From Mesostigma viride (lineage: Eukaryota > Streptophyta > Mesostigmatophyceae > Mesostigmatales > Mesostigmataceae), in contig RPFO01000746.1 in NCBI GenBank assembly GCA_009746045.1, forward strand, positions 1 through 29,052: DNA of 29,052 nucleotides, written 5' to 3'. The notes under the pieces are model-generated. The model saw only the letters and a program-made list of their open reading frames with translations. It was not told the DNA's origin and did not search any database. The position numbers and the translations under genes are program-made. Position 1 is the first letter of the stretch; every line of letters starts with the position of its first letter. Of the stretch, positions 1-10,185 are shown piece by piece.

Positions 1-60
1 TTATTAATTAATTAATTAGACTCGTGCTCCGTTGGGGAGTTACTGCGGAGTATAGTTGGT
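1..60 (-). repeat. Retroposon-like tail with (TTAA)n and CTCCGTTGGGGAG hairpin
   Basis: Read on the minus strand, this end-of-window piece runs from a small hairpin (CTCC, loop, GGAG) through GAGCACGAGTCT into a (TTAA)n tract. The same order of hairpin, GCACGAGT or CACGTGT box and TTAA tail recurs at 447-478, 19101-19244 and 19890-19940. It is probably the 3' end of a dispersed element, truncated here by the window edge. Confidence 0.4.
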
Positions 61-446
61 GTATAGTTGTCTCTTTTTATTTATTAATTAATGATTTCCA
101 TGCATGGGCAATTAGACCATCAGTGCAGGCAGAGAGTCCAGCCATCATGCGCATCGCGTAGTTTGAGAGGGCTCCTGGCGCCATAGATCTTCAGAATTAT
201 ATTTGCCGATCACGCCCGGGCAGCCTCCTGGTTTGTCTGTAATATGGAGGCCGGCAGATGGTATGCAAGGATAGATGGCAAGTAGTGATGAGGAGACCGT
301 GCCCCCAAGTCTGTGGGGCTCAGCGTGTGACCGCATATGGCATTCATAGCGATTCGGGCCGCGGTGTCCACGCCCCTGTAATTAGGACCTAGATCGCTTA
401 CACCATCCATTCCATCCCATGTTCCCCCCCACTAAGGACTTATGCT
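61..446. other. Non-coding stretch, nothing recognised
   Basis: Only short open frames with poor composition are present on either strand. No splice-bounded exon, repeat or RNA gene could be supported. Confidence 0.4.
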
Positions 447-478
447 CACGTGACGCAGTCACGTGTCTATTAATTAAT
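447..478 (+). repeat. Perfect hairpin followed by TTAA tail
   Basis: CACGTGAC, a GCA loop and GTCACGTG form a perfect 8-bp stem. It is followed by TCTATTAATTAATT and then directly by the (CTTC)n tract. The tail matches the minus-strand copy near 19432-19462 and the copy at 19213-19244. Confidence 0.5.
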
Positions 479-628
479 TCCTTCCTTCCTTCCTTCCTCC
501 TTCCTTCTTCCTTCCTTCCTCCTTCCTTCCTTCCTTCCTTCCTTCCTTCCTTCCTTCCTTCCTTCCTTCCTTCCTTCCTTCCTTCCTTCCTTCCTTCCTT
601 CCTTCCTTCCTTCCTTCCTTCCTTCCTT
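479..628. repeat. (CTTC)n tetranucleotide microsatellite
   Basis: About 150 bp of CCTT repeats with a few interruptions near the start. It begins immediately after a TTAA tail, as several other microsatellites in this window do. The open frame through it is a product of the period and is not a gene. Confidence 0.95.
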
Positions 629-781
629 ACTTCACTATACTTTTCGTCCGAGGGTAGTAAAAATGATCCGAGGCGTAAATTACGAGGTGGTAATTTACGG
701 CACAGACTACTCTTACGTTTGTATAAGAGTTCGGATCTTTTTCGTAAGCTACGAGTTAGATCCGAGGTAAGATCCGACGTC

Positions 782-1099
782 GTAATTTACGAGGTAGTAA
801 TTTACGAGGTAGTAATTTACGAGGTAGTAATTTACGAGGTAGTAATTTACGAGGTAGTAATTTACGAGGTAGTAATTTACGAGGTAGTAATTTACGAGGT
901 AGTAATTTACGAGGTAGTAATTTACGAGGTAGTAATTTACGAGGTAGTAATTTACGAGGTAGTAATTTACGAGGTAGTAATTTACGAGGTAGTAATTTAC
1001 GAGGTAGTAATTTACGAGGTAGTAATGTACGAGGTAGTAACATACGAGGTGTTAACGTACGAGGTAGTAATGTACGAGTTGGTAATTTACGAGTTGTAA
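782..1099. repeat. 15-bp minisatellite, about 21 copies
   Basis: The unit GTAATTTACGAGGTA is repeated about 16 times almost perfectly from 782. It then decays into variants with GTACGAG and TTAACG up to about 1099. Related fragments (ACGAGGTGGTAATTTACGG, GATCCGAGG) lie just upstream at 660-780. The 15-bp period keeps frames open on both strands, which explains the low-complexity open frames here. Confidence 0.95.
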
Positions 1100-1420
1100 C
1101 TTAAGATGTCTTCTATTTATTTGGTTTTAATTTGTGCAATGTTCAGTTTCATGAAATGAGCCTAAAAGAGTTTATTATTTCATATTTCAGCATAAAACAA
1201 AGTTTAGTTAACCAATATGTCTTCATTCTCACATTTCAGCCGATGTCCTTGTCGCATTTATAATACATTGAAACTCTAACACAAGACATCAAGGAGACAA
1301 CCATCGCAGGCCAGAAATCGGGAGAATCCGGACCATGGTAGCACAATATATGATCAGATAACCAAGTCGGCTGATGACATCCTTAAATATTTATTGGCTT
1401 TGTTATCATCCATTGGATTG
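1100..1420. other. Non-coding AT-rich stretch
   Basis: AT-rich DNA without an open frame of note, lying between the 15-bp minisatellite and the degenerate GC-rich repeats at 1421. Nothing recognisable was seen. Confidence 0.4.
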
Positions 1421-1600
1421 CGTGACAAACTCGCTCGAGGCACCGATGGGTGGGGTCTTCTACAAAGGTGCTGACTGGGGCTGGCCCGGTGCCGAGTGCG
1501 TGACATCCCCGCTCGCGGCGCCGATGGATGGGGTCTCCTCGGCAGGTTCTGATGTGCGCTCGCTTGGTGCGCTCGAGGCGCCGATGCTTGTGCGGTTGTG
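1421..1600. repeat. Three degenerate GC-rich repeats 3' of the minus-strand gene
   Basis: The segments beginning near 1428, 1508 and 1572 share a core resembling CTCGAGGCGCCGATGG, and two of them continue into GGGGTCT. On the minus strand they would encode a repeated S/T-I-G-A-S/A-S motif in a frame different from the last exon of the upstream gene. They are either 3' UTR repeats or an alternative C-terminal exon of the 1639-2895 gene. The sequence does not decide. Confidence 0.5.
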
Positions 1601-1638
1601 CGAGTTTGTGCTTGCGTCAGAGTAGGGCCACGGGTTGT

Positions 1639-2895
1639 TTATGTTGTCGAACAAGACACGCGTTGGCACCTGCCGGTGGAAGCACGCGTCCTCGCCACCT
1701 CCTTGAAACATTCCTCCACGTCGTCCCACTCGCGCCTTGGCCCAGACCGCATCACGGTCGTGGCCTGAAGGGCCTCGCGCACCTTCTTCTTGTCCCAGCA
1801 CTTGGAGGCGATGTCTTCCCAATCTTCCCACAGCTCAGGCCGCTTGTCCCGCACCTCCTGCTTGTGGTGTCATGATCACACGGCAAGTACATTCATTTTA
1901 ACCGTGCATGCATTGAACAAACAATATAAGTCATTGTTGGCATACAAAAACTAAATGGAGTGACATGCAGTATAGGCCTATGTACCAATGTGTTAAAGAA
2001 AGTAAGCGCATGCCACGAAACAATGATAAGAAGGCTGCTTACCTGCACCGTGAAGTGCAACATCTTCAGATAGTACAAAAGTACCACGCGGCAGAAGTCC
2101 TCCTTCAGCCATGCTGGAAGGTCTGCGTACTTCTTGATGCGATTGGTGGTGGCCGTCCCCACCAACCACGGCGTGTAATCGTCGGACACACGCACCAGGC
2201 CAAACTTGTACAAGTTGGACCGGTGGTTGGCCAGGCGCTTGATCAGCGCAGCCCGGACTTGAACGTAATCCTCCGCAGGAACCGAGTCGGCGGGGCTTCT
2301 CACGATGCCCGACTCCTGGAAGAACATGGCGATCGCGCCACGCAGACCCATCTCCCTGACGGACCGCTCCTGGTCCAGCTGAACGGCTTGCCCGACGTCA
2401 GGGCGAACGCTCAGGCAATGCCTGGAGAGGTGTTCGACAGCTGCCGAAAAAGCTGGGGTCGTCTTCTGCAAACGTGCAATGTGCAAGATAGAGAAAGTGC
2501 GAAGTTAGAAATCTGGAATAATGAATCGTGTAAAGCAAAAAAGTTCAGCAAATAAGCTATATAATGCGTAATGTGCAACCCACGAAATTCCTGGGCAGTT
2601 TGGTGCCCAGTCGCGTCATGAGACTGGCGACGTCTTGTCTCAATGCCGCCACCTCCTGCCTGAGGCCCTCCTCCGCCCTGTTGGCCGCGATTTGCAAGTT
2701 CCTGCCGGCGGAGGTGGTGGCCGGTGCCTCCGGGCGCCATATCGTCGTCCTCGCCGGAGGACGACGAGGAAGAGGAATCGGATTCGGATTCGGATTCGGA
2801 TTCGGAGGAAGGCAAGTGCGGCTTTTCTTGCGCCGCCGGCCCATGTCCTCCTCCTCCCGCGACATCATGGCCTTCTTCTTGAGCTTGGGCGCCAT
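1639..2895 (-). CDS. Three-exon gene for a coiled-coil protein of unknown function
   Basis: I do not recognise this family. The inferred exons are 2895-2584, 2465-2043 and 1857-1639. Each junction has AG/GT borders (donors GTGGGT and GTAAGC; acceptors TTTGCAG and CAAGCAG), and both introns are phase 0, giving about 317 residues. The start is a real ATG at 2895 (MAPKLKKK). Exon 1 encodes a Lys/Arg-rich N-terminus that could serve as a nuclear-localisation signal. An (NP)n stretch from a GGATTC hexanucleotide run and an amphipathic helix with heptad spacing (about residues 70-98) follow. Exons 2-3 are well composed and helical, with many W, K and E residues near the C-terminus (RPELWEDWEDIASKCW). 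Its position beside a transposase gene, in the opposite orientation, would suit an accessory or DNA-binding protein of a mobile element, but that is only inference. Confidence 0.7.
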
Positions 2896-3148
2896 AGAAA
2901 CTGATGAGCTGCGCGTAAACGTTAACTGGAGTCACCTACGCGTGGTGAAGACGTGAAGGCGCACTTTCAAATTTCGCGTGCACTCCTGGTGCACTGTCAA
3001 ATTTCGCGTACACACGTGGTTGCAGCCATCCGACGGCTACAACCCCAGTGGTCAGGGGCAAACCAAACATCGCACGGTACACGTTCTTGCGGCATCGCTG
3101 TCAGGTCACCCTATAACGCGGCAACCCGCTGTTATACTGGCGGCAGTT

Positions 3149-3531
3149 GTGTACCACCCCCTCCTTCCCACGGCAGGTACGCAGCGACTCGCTGTTGTGC
3201 TGGCTGCAGTTGTGTACCACCTGTACGGTATTTGTGTACCACCCCCTCCTTCCCACGGCAGGTACGCAGCGACTCGCTGTTGTCCTGGCTGCAGTTGTGT
3301 ACCACCTGTACGGTATTTGTGTACCACCCCCCTCCTTCCCACGGCAGGTACGCAGCGACTCGCTGTTGTCCTGGCTGCAGTTGTGTACCACCTGTACGGT
3401 TTTGTGTACCACCCCCTCCTTCCCACGGCAGGTACGCAGCGACCCGCTGTCGACCTGGCTGCAGTTGTGTACCACCTGTACGGTATTTGTGTACCACCCC
3501 CCTCCTTCCCGCGGCAGTTGTGTACCACCTT
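3149..3531 (+). repeat. Array 1: ~86-bp minisatellite, four to five copies
   Basis: Copies spaced 84-86 bp apart (CGGCAGGTAC at 3171, 3256 and 3342; 3426; a partial copy near 3512). Each full unit has two GTGTACCACC decamers whose starts are 22 bp apart, a C-rich CCCCCTCCTTCCC block and a segment GCAGCGACTCGCTGTTGTCC. The same family forms arrays at 11337-11849 (inverted) and 23655-24140 (same orientation). It ends about 50 bp before an ATG at 3583 and upstream of the transposase exons. Open frames through it on both strands are artefacts of the period. Confidence 0.95.
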
Positions 3532-3766
3532 CGGTTTAGTTAGGTATTGGTATAAGCCTCGTGTTGTAATTGCTGTACGTCCATGGCGTTTGTTGCAACT
3601 GGAGGTGTATACAATATTAATGGGACGACACTGCATGGCAACGATGCGCACGGAATTGTCAGCCTGACAAGCAAATGAGCTGGCTGAAGACTCGTCGATC
3701 TCAGGCATATTACAAGTCCCCCCAAAAGTCGTTCGTAGGTGAGGCCTTGAACGTTCTCGTCGTCAG

Positions 3767-6700
3767 GCACCCTTCTCGTTCCCCGATATCGGTCCACAAC
3801 CGCTCGTCGCGCGCCCCAATGTCGGTGCCTCCTGGTCCGTTCCCAGCGGCGGGAACGACGGAGCCAAACGGCGAAGGCTGTTTGGTGAGCCACGCCAGGA
3901 ATGCCCGCAAGGTGAACAGCTGTTGAAGACCGCCGAAGCTGTTGAAGTGGCTGAAGTGGATACACGGTCGCCGGAGCCCGATGCGGCGGGCATGGAAGGC
4001 GTAGAGCCTGCTGAGCCGCGCCCTGATGACTCAATGGAGGAGGAATGGGGGGCGATGGCGGAGGAGGAGTTTACGGCAGACGGTGGGGCAGGGGGGGCGA
4101 TGGCGGAGGAGGGGCTTACGACAGACGGTGGGGGAGGAACGGCTGGTGATGTTGAGGCCGGCGCCGGCCGTGCATCAAGAAACCCATGGGCATGGTCTAA
4201 GCCGTTGTCTGGGAACGCGGATTTTACACAGGCTTCGCTTTTCTGCATAGCCACGGAGTTTGGTCTTCCTGATAAGTGCATCGAAGCGTTTCAGGAACTG
4301 GCGAAGCACCCACAATACAGTGTGACCAGCCACGGGGAGTTCGGCGTGGCTAGGAGACGGTCATTGGAGAAGGGCCTGCCCCTTGCGGACGCACTGACTG
4401 TGAATTGGGTCCCAGCGGAGGCAGAGGGCGATCCTTTGCGTGAGGCAGTCAAGTTCACTTACATCAGCATACAGTCAACGCTATCCGCTCTGCTGCAGAA
4501 TGAGTCGTTCACGGGGAAACTGTTACTAGAACACGAGATGAATGAGGATCGGCGTGTGTGGACTTTCAATCAGACCCAGTTTTACAACACCCATCCAACA
4601 GTTCAACAACAGGAGGTGCAGCTTCCCGCCTTGGCAGCAAGTTCCAGTGAGAAGCGGCAGAGTGTCGTCCGCATTGGGGACACCATCATGGTGTTAATGG
4701 ACAACAACAAGGGGCAGCGAAAGCGAGAAGAACTTTGCCTTGTCCGCGCTGTCTTCATGCAAGTAAACGCTGACGGTACTCGTGAGCCATGGGCGAAAGT
4801 CCGGTAAGTGGCACGGATGGTGCTTTTGTGTCGATGTACACTCATCATGATATGCCCTTGGGATTGCACATGCTGAGTTAATTGCATTCTGCTGAAAACA
4901 GATTGGTGTCTGTCCGGGCTCCCTTGTTGGTTGGTACCAGTTGACCACTATAAACTGCCGTAATGGGCATGCATCCGGGCCAGTGCAAGCATGGTTATTA
5001 AACTGGGTTGTGGGAAGTGCAATGTTTGCACCATATATCAAGTATGATGACAGTGTTTATGCAGCAATGTGGTGTGTTTAGAGACCAAATAATGTCGTAG
5101 CCTTTTTGGTCCTGCATGAGCGCAAAGTTCCGAACACTATTTTCCCGAGGTTAGCCACTCCTCGGCATCCTCGGCATCCTAAATTGAGACCACGCATGCG
5201 CAGGATGACACAGAGTGCACTACATTTGGTGGGAGGATATTGACGTGTGCACGTCCAGCACGCTTGGATGGATCTAGTATTGTATATTGATGACAATCCT
5301 ATAGTATTTGCCCGCCGTCATGATGCCTGCAGGTTCTTCTACCGCGCAAGGGATTGTCCGGGGGGACCGTACCGCGGGATGCCGATCGTGTCAGTGAGGT
5401 CTTCTGGACGAAGCATGAGCAGGAGATCTCTTTACTGAACTACGGGGGTCACATTGACGTGGTTGGCGTCCGTAAGTGGAGGAAATTTGCCGAGGCTGAC
5501 CGAGAGGGCGGGCGAGTGTTCTTCATGCGCAGGTCGTACAACCTGTCCCCGGACAAGCCTCGGTACAAGAGGCTGAGATTCTCTAGATGGGAAGCCGAAT
5601 TCCGCTGTTACCGCCCTTCTAAGTCTGGTCTACCCATCCTATATTTGGTAGTGGCGTTGTGGGATGACTCATTTGAGGAGTATCTCCATCGGCATGGGAC
5701 GCTGGAAGCGCATTTGTTCACTGTTCTGAACATCGAGCGCGCCGACAACAAGTCAAGAGACATGATCTTCCCCATCACCGTGAGAGATACACATGTGCCA
5801 CGAGAGGCAGTCCTTGAGTGTCTTGTGGAGGACATGAATGCGATGGCAGAGGGCGTGCCCATGCTTGTGAAGTTTCCCAAAACGCCAATGGAGCGGTGGG
5901 AAATCCGTGTCGCGAACCTGAACGTGATGGATTCGGCCGCCCGCAACGGCGCGATGGGGCACAAGGGTTGCACCGGCGACAAAGTGAGTGATGTTGTCAC
6001 GTAGCTTGGTTCGGGGTGCTGCCCATGTGACCTTGATGTATTGGGAAGCTGTGTTGGTTTGTTATCACCGTAACCATCAGGCCTTCTTTTATTTCTGCGT
6101 ACCTTGGTGTGCGGCGCATTGTGGGTGTGTGCGCCACTGCAGGGATGCCCCTTTTGCAACGTTCACCACGACGACTGGGCGGATGCGACGGTGGACGTGG
6201 CGGAGTACATGCGCAGTGAGAAGCAAACGGCGGAAATATTGGAGGAGATGGAGGGCATGGCGACGGCCACGGCACGGAAAGAGAAGGCGAAGGAGACCGG
6301 GGTGATGTATCAGCCGCTGTGGCCTTGGCGGGATCTTCGATTCTTTGACCGCTACCGGCAGTATCCGATGGATATCTTTCACAATCTGACGTTGGGTCTA
6401 TGTAAGCAGGTGGCTCGCTACCTCGAGGAGGATGGAATTCCCACTCGCCAGCACCCGGAGTTGGATGCTTGGGTAAGCGCACACCCCACGCGCGTCGGGA
6501 GCCGGCTGCCGCAGGGGAAAGCTTTTACCTTGTATCCACATTACAAGGGAATGGAGCTGCTGACCCTGCTGTTCCAAATGCCTTTTGCACTTCCCATGCT
6601 GCTGCTGAGGAGGCGGAATGAGGGAGATGATAAGGAGAAAAGGAAGGCCCGGCGGATCAGCAAGATGGTGATGCACCTCGCCAAGTGGGCGCAGATGATG

Positions 6701-8232
6701 CTTGGTCCCGTTACGTCTCCAATCTACAACTTGGCTGCGGACAACGTCTACGCCACTTTTCAAGAGTGTTTCGGCACCTTGTGGCCGCGTGGCAGCCTTG
6801 CAGGAAAGGGTCCTGGGGCAATGGCTGAGGCAGCGGATGGCGACGAAAAGAAGAAAAACGCGGAGAAGAAGAAGAAGAACGCGGAGAAGAAGAAGAAGAG
6901 GATGGCACGCCAAGACAATGCCGCCAGCCATAACGTCCACATACCGCGCCATGCTTTGGCACAGACTGACGATGTGGGTCGTATCTGGTCCTTGGGCCCG
7001 CATGAATTTGAGGGGTACCACTTATTCCTGAAATCTCTCATGGAGTCGATGGCCAAATGCCACAGCAAGGAGCCGGGGCGTTACTTGCTGCAGAAACTAC
7101 AGGGCTACTTGGCGTGGCAGTCCATGCTGGTTAAGGAGACATCCCAGCTCGATGAACGCGTGCTGCAAACCTTGCAGGAAAGCAGGATGTTCAACAAGCT
7201 GTATCCCAAAGCGTCCGCGACTGGTAGTGGCGCGAGTGGCGGTCCTTCTGGGCGGGAGGTGTGGGTGCGGGAAGGGGCGACTTTTCCAACGGTCATACAC
7301 GAGCGCTGCGCGTTGGGGCGCATCGAGCAGGTGAGGAAACGCATGGGCGCTGTTGCTATGGCTGCGCTGGCGCTAGGGCTAGGGCATTCCTTGGTGTGCT
7401 GGGCCGACCCAGCATTTCCCTTCATATGCCCAGGCTAACAACGGCACTTGTGTGTTTTGCATGGGGTGCTGTGTGTGTGCAGGTCATGGGGGGCATGCCT
7501 TGCGGCCGTAACCCTAAGTCAACACCTACGTTGGCCGAAATTGGCGCTGACAAGCAGACGGTGGACGAGCTTCTCGCCCCGCTGGGCTGTCCACCCTGGG
7601 ATGAAGCAACTGGCAGCGTGAAGGTTTATGCTAGTGCAGTAGTCGGTGCCAGGACCATTACGACTGGGGAGGTCAGGTGCTTCCACACTGATGCATACCC
7701 GGCAGGGCAAGTGGCGACAGCAGACTCATTGGCATACCAGGCGGCGGACAATGTGGACGCTGAATTTTGGTTTGCTGAGGTTGGCACCATCTTCATGCTG
7801 ACGCCTGCTGAGGGGGCCATGGGGAGCATGTGGTTTGTCCCGATTTGGTTTGAGTCAGGGGATGCAAAGGACGTTCAGGGCAATCCCATGTTCAACATGG
7901 ACGAAACTGTGACGGACTGTCCTGTGTTCACCAAAGACATGACACTGTCCTCGCAGTGGAAAGCCACGGGGAAGTATCCACAGCCTCTGTCCTACCTGGG
8001 GTCACAGGTCCGACTGTTGCATCAGTGCTGGCGGCGTGGTTACGAAACCAAATGCAAAGTAAAGCATGTGGCGGCACGTGTAGGTGACACCACATCAGAA
8101 CCAGTCCTACAGGTGAAGCACGACCACCTTGGGAACAACCACTACGTGCTCGATGCGTTTGATTGGGCGTGCCCAGCGTACTATCGTGACCTGCACATGG
8201 GGGGCGTGACGGACCAGCATGGGAAACGATGA
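3767..8232 (+). CDS. TNP2/Plavaka-like DDE transposase, four exons, 5' end unresolved
   Basis: Inferred exons are 3767-4803, 5395-5983, 6143-7330 and 7483-8232, about 1,187 residues. Introns 2 and 3 have good GT-AG borders and are phase 0. The 5395 acceptor is chosen because it keeps frame after the GTAAGT donor at 4804. In order: a basic patch (GAKRRRLFGE); an N-terminal region ending in FTGKLLLE...RVW, like the pre-catalytic part of Plavaka proteins; a possible BAH-like insert (IGDTIMVL...LVRAVF...WAKVR); a first acidic motif WDD (5660-5668) before a strand-rich stretch ending LFTVLNIER; GCPFC at 6143-6157; and DIFH at 6371-6382 in FFDRYRQYPMDIFHNLTLG. These last three match the D1, CPxC and DxxH landmarks of TNP2/Plavaka transposases. 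A Lys/Glu tract lies at 6840-6900. Exon 4 has the KVYASAVVGARTITTG segment typical of their C-termini. The frame is open from 3743 but the first in-frame ATG is 3992, so an upstream exon is likely; the ATG at 3583 is a candidate. No stop or frameshift is visible. Exact family placement is inference. Confidence 0.75.
4804..5394 (+). other. Intron 1 of the transposase gene
   Basis: It starts with GTAAGT and is taken to end at GTGTCAG before 5395. An alternative acceptor at 5330-5332 (CTGCAG) would put the next exon out of frame. No coding or repeat content was recognised inside. Confidence 0.5.
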
Positions 8233-8270
8233 CCTGCACAGGATGGGCGTGTCAGATAATCACGGCATTT

Positions 8271-8275
8271 TGTAA
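8271..8275 (+). promoter_or_regulatory. Possible TGTAA polyadenylation signal
   Basis: TGTAA lies about 40 bp after the transposase stop codon. This pentamer is the usual poly(A) signal of chlorophyte algae. A single pentamer can occur by chance, so support is weak. Confidence 0.3.
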
Positions 8276-8286
8276 CGTAGGGAGGC

Positions 8287-8660
8287 CAGTGTATTTATAT
8301 TATTTGCCATGGGGCTGAGGTTGTGAGCATCCCATTCGTAATGCTCGTGCCCAGTTTGCGTGTGCCCAGTTTTGGGGACATTGTATTTATATTGTTGGCC
8401 ATGGGGCTGAGGTTGTGAGCATCCCATTCGTCATGCTCGTGCCCAGTTTGCGTGTGCCCAGTTTTGGGGACATTGTATTTATATTGTTGGCCATGGGGCT
8501 AAGGTTATGAGCATCCCATTCGTCATGCTCGTGCCCAGTTTGCGTGTGCCCAGTTTTGGGGACATTGTATTTATATTGTTGGCCATGGGGCTGAGGTTGT
8601 GAGCATCCCATTCGTCATGCTCGTGCCCAGTTTGCGTGTGCCCAGTTTTGGGGACATCCT
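8287..8660 (+). repeat. 92-bp minisatellite, about four copies
   Basis: GCCATGGGGCT recurs at 8306, 8398, 8490 and 8582, exactly 92 bp apart for the later copies. Units contain GAGCATCCCATTCGTCATGC and a doubled GTGCCCAGTTT. The array starts about 55 bp after the transposase stop codon, so it probably lies in or just beyond the 3' UTR. The first copy is the most divergent. Confidence 0.95.
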
Positions 8661-8999
8661 ATTTAAATGTTTTTCTGTATTCATATACGTGGTAAGGGAA
8701 CGACCCATTAGTAAATTTTCTGAGACTTTGCAAGTGAAATCAGACAACTATGCTCCATGTACACTGCATGATACACCTGGATATCAAATATTACATAACT
8801 TGGTTAAGGTTTCTTTCCATCACTCCGAGGGCTCCTGATCTGTGGCTCGCCAATGGGTGCACGAGATTAAGCAATTGATATGACCTTTTGTGGATGCCCT
8901 ACCTAACGCGAGGGCATGATCATCTTACCATGCAGTGATCAGAACCTGGGGCCAGGCTTTTTAAGGCAACGAGACAAGTGGGGCGTCATATTCATAGGT
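8661..8999. other. Non-coding, nothing recognised
   Basis: No splice-bounded exon, repeat or RNA gene could be supported between the 92-bp array and the TTAA-tailed repeat. Confidence 0.4.
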
Positions 9000-9121
9000 T
9001 AATTAATTCATTAATTAATTAATTAATGAGGAACATCACTCCGTTGGGAGTCAATGGAGCACATATCCATGAGAAGGGGCATATGGCGTTTAAGACATCC
9101 TAGGCTACTTCATGCAAGGTT
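9000..9121 (-). repeat. Dispersed ~100-bp TTAA-tailed repeat, copy A
   Basis: On the minus strand it runs AGCCTAGGATG, CATATGCCCCTTCTCATGG, ATATGTGCTCC, the hairpin ACTCCCAACGGAGT and ATGTTCCTC, then ends in a (TTAA)n tail at 9000-9028. Most positions match copy B (17588-17698, opposite strand) and copy C (26640-26756). The shared 3' hairpin and simple-repeat tail suggest the 3' end of a SINE or non-LTR element. Confidence 0.75.
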
Positions 9122-9147
9122 AAACTCGTGCTCCCTTTCTGCTTCAT

Positions 9148-10177
9148 GGATGGATGGATGGATGGATGGATGGATGGATGGATGGATGGATGGATGGATG
9201 GATGGATGGATGGATGGATGGATGGATGGGATGGATGGATGGATGGATGGATGGATGGATGGATGGATGGATGGATGGATGGATGGATGGATGGATGGAT
9301 GGATGGATGGATGGATGGATGGCTGGCTGGCTGGATGGCTGGATGGATGGATGGATGGATGGATGGATGGATGGATGGATGGATGGATGGATGGATGGAT
9401 GGATGGATGGATGGATGGATGGATGGATGGATGGAGGGAGGGAGGGAGGGATGGATGGATGGATGGATGGATGGAGGGAGGGAGGGAGGGAGGGAGGGAG
9501 GGAGGGAGGGATGGATGGATGGATGGATGGATGGATGGATGGATGGATGGATGGATGGAGGGAGGGAGGGAGGGAGGGAGGGAGGGAGGGATGGATGGAT
9601 GGATGGATGGATGGATGGATGGATGGATGGATGGATGGATGGATGGAGGGAGGGAGGGAGGGAGGGATGGATGGATGGAGGGAGGGAGGGAGGGAGGGAG
9701 GGATGGATGGATGGATGGATGGATGGATGGATGGATGGATGGATGGATGGAGGGAGGGAGGGAGGGAGGGAGGGAGGGAGGGAGGAAGGGAGGGAGGGAG
9801 GCTGGGAGGGAGGGAGGGAGGGAGGGAGGGAGGGAGGGAGGGAGGGAGGGAGGGAGGGAGGGAGGGAGGGAGGGAGGGAGGGAGAGGAGGGAGGGAGGGA
9901 GGGAGGGAGGGAGGGAGGGAGGGAGGGAGGGAGGGAGGGAGGGAGGGAGGGAGGGAGGGAGGAGGAGGGAGGGAGGGAGGGAGGGAGGGAGGAGGGAGGG
10001 AGGGAGGAGGAGGGAGGGAGGGAGGGAGGGAGGGAGGGAGGGAGGGAGGGAGGGAGGGAGGGGGGGGGTGGGTGGGTGGGTGGGTGGGTGGGTGGGTGGG
10101 TGGGTGGGTGGGTGGGTGGGTGGGTGGGATGGATGGATGTGGATGGATGGATGGTGGGTGGGTGGGTGGGTGGGTGG
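9148..10177. repeat. 1-kb zoned tetranucleotide satellite (GGAT, GGAG, GGTG)
   Basis: About 1,030 bp of GGNN repeats. GGAT dominates to about 9434, GGAT and GGAG blocks alternate to about 9740, GGAG dominates to about 10062, and GGTG occupies 10067-10128 and again 10152-10176. Small GGCT and GGA interruptions mark the zones. On the left, GAAGCAG and GGGAGCACGAGTTTAA (minus strand) match the flanks of the satellites at 18704 and 19616. The very long open frames here are not genes. Confidence 0.95.
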
Positions 10178-10185
10178 TGGACTAC

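Noticed and set aside
2411-2935. Ser/Glu-rich frame (SESESE) over the first exon of the minus-strand gene
   Set aside because: It has no proper ATG context and ends in low complexity. The alternative frame gives an ATG, a coiled coil and in-phase splicing.
3101-3543. Frames through the 86-bp arrays (also 11291-11984 and 23590-24362)
   Set aside because: Several frames on both strands are open at once because the unit lacks stops. No frame shows a bias or extends into a real domain.
3923-3925. Transposase start at 3923
   Set aside because: The codon is TTG. The frame is open upstream to 3743 and looks coding, so this is not the start.
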